From the NCBI GenBank assembly GCA_963920765.1, contig OY987242.1, positions 5,730,789-5,794,788 on the forward strand: a stretch of 64,000 bases of DNA, in the 5' to 3' direction. The stretch is from Ulota crispa (lineage: Eukaryota > Streptophyta > Bryopsida > Orthotrichales > Orthotrichaceae). This document shows, piece by piece, positions 61,087 through 64,000 of this stretch (positions are counted from its first letter, which is position 1; each line of letters begins with the position of its first letter). The notes beneath the pieces were generated by a model. The model saw only the letters and a list, made by a program, of their open reading frames with translations. It was not told the origin of the DNA and did no database searches. Position numbers and translations under genes: made by a program.

Positions 61087-62015
61087 TTAACCCCTATAGA
61101 ACCATGGCCTTTATTTTGTCAAAAGACACTCAAAACTGCCACTTCTATGGCAAAGAGTAAAAATGTTTGAAAATTGGTCTTTTTGCATAATTGATCGTAG
61201 GATCTTCTACTAGACTTGTATAAGAATGTGTCATTCAAAACTTAAAAACTTCACTATCACAGATTGCAAGATATTTGTATTTAAAGTATAAAAAATAAGT
61301 TTTTTTGCACCTTGCACGACTAGATTATTTGACTTTAAACTTTTTGACTTAAATTTTTTGCACCTTGGAGTTTTGAGGTTTATTTTTTTATGCTAGGGAA
61401 TTGAGTTGAGAATCTTTGGAAAAATACCAAAACAAAAAATACTTAATTTTCATTCTTTAAAAAAATATTAGGTAGAAGAAGGTACAAGATTGAACAAAAA
61501 CTTAAATTGCTAATAACCTTGCAATGGAATTGAATCACAACAATCCCAATGGTGAGGTTGTTCTAGAAAGAAAACTTCACCCTCTCCAATAGCTTTTTTT
61601 GAAAAAATGTTAAGCTTCCACTCCAAAATGAACTTTATAAGTTATTTTTTCAAGAGGATGCTTGAATTGCCCAAAAAACAAGATTGTCCATAACTTTCTC
61701 ATATTTAATTCAAATGGAATGTATCAAAGCTTCAGATGTAAACAAATATATAATCTACAAGGACAAATTTTTTTTATAAAAAAACCAAGTTTTTGTAAAT
61801 TTTTTTTGTTGCCTGGACCCCTCAAATTTTTGCTTATTTGGGCATCGCTTTTGCTCCTTGACATTGATTGGAATACAAATTATATTCCCCAAAAGCTAAT
61901 ATGTTTTCCTATCTTCAAAAAAAAATTCATAAAATCAAGACAACAATTGAGGCCATAAGTACCTGCCCAAAATCCCATTTGTCCCCCGGACGGACAATGG
62001 TCCTTTATGGGTTAA
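61087..62015. mobile_element. TTAA-type element, 920-bp subfamily 1, inverted copy
   Basis: TTAACCCCTATAGAACCATG at left, GGTCCTTTATGGGTTAA at right. Reverse complement of the bodies at 11063 and 19082 (TTTTGTCAAAAGACACTC near the left, CAAAATCCCATTTGTCCCCC near the right). Confidence 0.88.
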
Positions 62016-63247
62016 AGCATATGGAGATATCAAGGCTCAACGTTAACAGCACGTGCAAATGGGCAAGTTTCAACTGGGTTTTTATCAAAGATACATTTAA
62101 TTTAAGATGTACTAACATTATGGAACTTTTGAGCTAACAATTTGATAAGATATTAGTAACTTATAAATAAACGTTAACAACCAAATAATTTTATTATATA
62201 TATAAGAAATGGATGCTAATTTCAAAATCAAAGATGGATATCATGTGTAAACCATAATATTCAATTACAATGCTACCAATAACTTTCATATTACTTAGAA
62301 AACATGTTCTTGTTGAAAGAAAGATACAAGAGTTATAAGTAAACTTTACAACCTTTACTAGCATTGTTGTTAATTAGTTCTCTTTTTTCGGAATTATCAT
62401 ACTCTTGAATAAATTTGTTTCAGACTGAATCTTCAAAATAAGAAGACATAGCTAGATCATCATAGTTATCAGTACAATATGGAATCAAATACTACTAAAA
62501 TAAAAGAATAATTCATTATTTTCTTTGGCTGATTATTGAATTATATGCTATTCCAAAAAATGTATATATTAAAATTGAATTGATTTATTCTTACACATTT
62601 TTTCTTAAAGTTGGCCAGAAACGTATTATGTAAATGTTTTAGTCTTTCCAGAATAATAAACAAAACAATCTACACCAATTCTATATGCCAAAATCATAAT
62701 GCTGCAACCAATTTCCAAAATTTTAACCTTAATTTGCCCTATCAATCCAAAATTAGTTGTTGAGAAATTTTTGCAAGACATGACATTCTTTGATTACTAA
62801 TGTATAACTTCATTCATTTAAGTTTCCTAAGATTCTTGTAATAAATTCTTAGATTCCATATAGTATTTGTTTGGGATACATGTTTTGAAACGTAAAGAGT
62901 GCAAGTGTGTTTTAAATCAAAGAATAATCTTATTATTTTCAGAAGTGACTTTCAAATTTGACTTCACAAAAAAATTATGTAAAAGTAAGAAGTTGAGGTA
63001 GAATGCCCTCAAATGGCACCTCACTATATTTTCGTCAAGTAGGTTTGATGTTGTGCATTTTAAGTTTAAAGAATTTAGCAATGTGGTTAACTAAACCTTG
63101 TAAGGGGAAGATATTTGCTACTATTGCCCCTCTTTAAACATACTTTATAAAGAACCTTCAATAGTGTTACTGATATGTCCTTATTGATATGTCCTTACAG
63201 TGTCATAATTAACCTACAAACTTTGCTCGCAAAACACATCATGGTTA
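62016..63247. other. Unassigned AT-rich DNA
   Basis: Nothing recognised in 1.2 kb; very AT-rich. Confidence 0.5.
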
Positions 63248-64000
63248 TTAACCTAAAGGATCAAGTAATTTTTTCTGTGAAAAACACAGAAAACTGCCAC
63301 TTTTGGGGAAGCAAGTACAATGGCAAGAAGAAAAAGCTTTTTACAATAATCCAACCGTAAGATCTTATAGTAGACTACAAGAGGTACATGTGGTAAAAAA
63401 ATCAGCTCAATTTGCACAAAAATGAGTGAGATATTTACATTTGCCCAAAAACTTCAGAAGGCTTTGACCACTCTTAGAGCAAAAACATTACTCTACACAA
63501 ATTTGAGGTTTATTTTTCCCATGTAGGAGACCAAGTTAGGTATATGTGGGAGAATTTTCAAATCAATTGGAAAAATTAGTAAATAAAAAGAAGTAGAAAA
63601 TGGGTCAAAACACTAAATTGTTAAGAATTTAATTATTGAAATGAAAAATGCAAATCCCAACGATTATAATATTGTGATAAACAATCCACATCTTTTGGCT
63701 TTGTTTTTTTTTTTCAAACTATTAAAAATTGAGTAAAATAAAGGACTTCAAAGTTTATATTAGAGTAGAGAATCTAGAACTGCCCGCAAACAAAAACTCC
63801 TCATAACTCTCATCTCATCTATGAGAATTGAATGATTCAAAGCTCCCCACGTCTATACAAGTCTAAAGAACCTATTTTAGATTTTTATTTGAAAAAATTG
63901 AAATTTTTAAAGAAGTTTGTAGTTGCCCGGGGAACAACATTTTCCAAATTTTCATGCATAACTTCTTCAATAAATGTTGGAATGAAGAAAAAATTACACT
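63248..64000. mobile_element. TTAA-type element cut by the window's end
   Basis: TTAACCTAAAGGATCAAG at the left; the last 220 bp match the inverted arm of the 728-bp foldback subfamily (GAATTGAATGATTCAAAGCT, TTCAATAAATGTTGGAATGA). The first part differs, so it may be a composite or two abutting elements. The right end lies outside. Confidence 0.55.

Noticed and set aside
1-64000. LTR retrotransposons
   Set aside because: No long direct terminal repeats, primer-binding site, gag or reverse transcriptase motif was recognised. The repeats seen are almost all inverted-repeat DNA elements.

Overview
The window looks like a stretch of nuclear DNA from a land plant with a large, AT-rich, repeat-laden genome. 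The evidence is one intact plant gene with six exons and GT-AG introns, coding for a membrane-anchored GH9 endoglucanase of the KORRIGAN type. Around it lie about 55 kb with no other convincing gene. I cannot name the lineage from the sequence alone.

Layout. 1-2.9 kb: TTAA-type and other small inverted-repeat elements. About 2.9-8.5 kb: the KORRIGAN-like gene on the + strand (coding exons 3977-8117) with a GC-richer upstream region; two copies of one 311-312 bp hairpin element sit in its introns 3 and 5. 9-16 kb: scattered hairpin elements in unassigned AT-rich DNA. 16.6-18.7 kb: a tandem satellite with a 128-bp period whose units are built of two palindromes, interrupted at its right edge by two later insertions. 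20-64 kb: almost entirely small non-autonomous DNA transposons, several nested, plus simple repeats.

The main discovery is a superfamily of about 26 elements (205-1094 bp, about 16 kb in total, a quarter of the window) whose ends read TTAACCCCTAAAGG... / ...CCTTTAGGGGTTAA. They fall into at least eight internal-sequence subfamilies that share the same termini, begin and end at TTAA, and carry no transposase. TTAA targets with CCC-starting inverted repeats are the hallmark of piggyBac-type transposition, which I know mainly from animals, fungi and some protists. Two copies about 920 bp long, in opposite orientation, are almost identical, so movement was recent. Pairs of elements share one TTAA at their junction, as if one had inserted into the terminal TTAA of another.

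Other families present are: Tourist/Harbinger-like (TSD TTA or TAA, ends GAGCATC or GGGCCGC); a CACTA-type foldback with a GTT duplication and an in-window empty site; two families sharing outer ends TAAGGTAGGAG; and several others. No LTR retrotransposon, CRISPR array, rRNA or tRNA was recognised.
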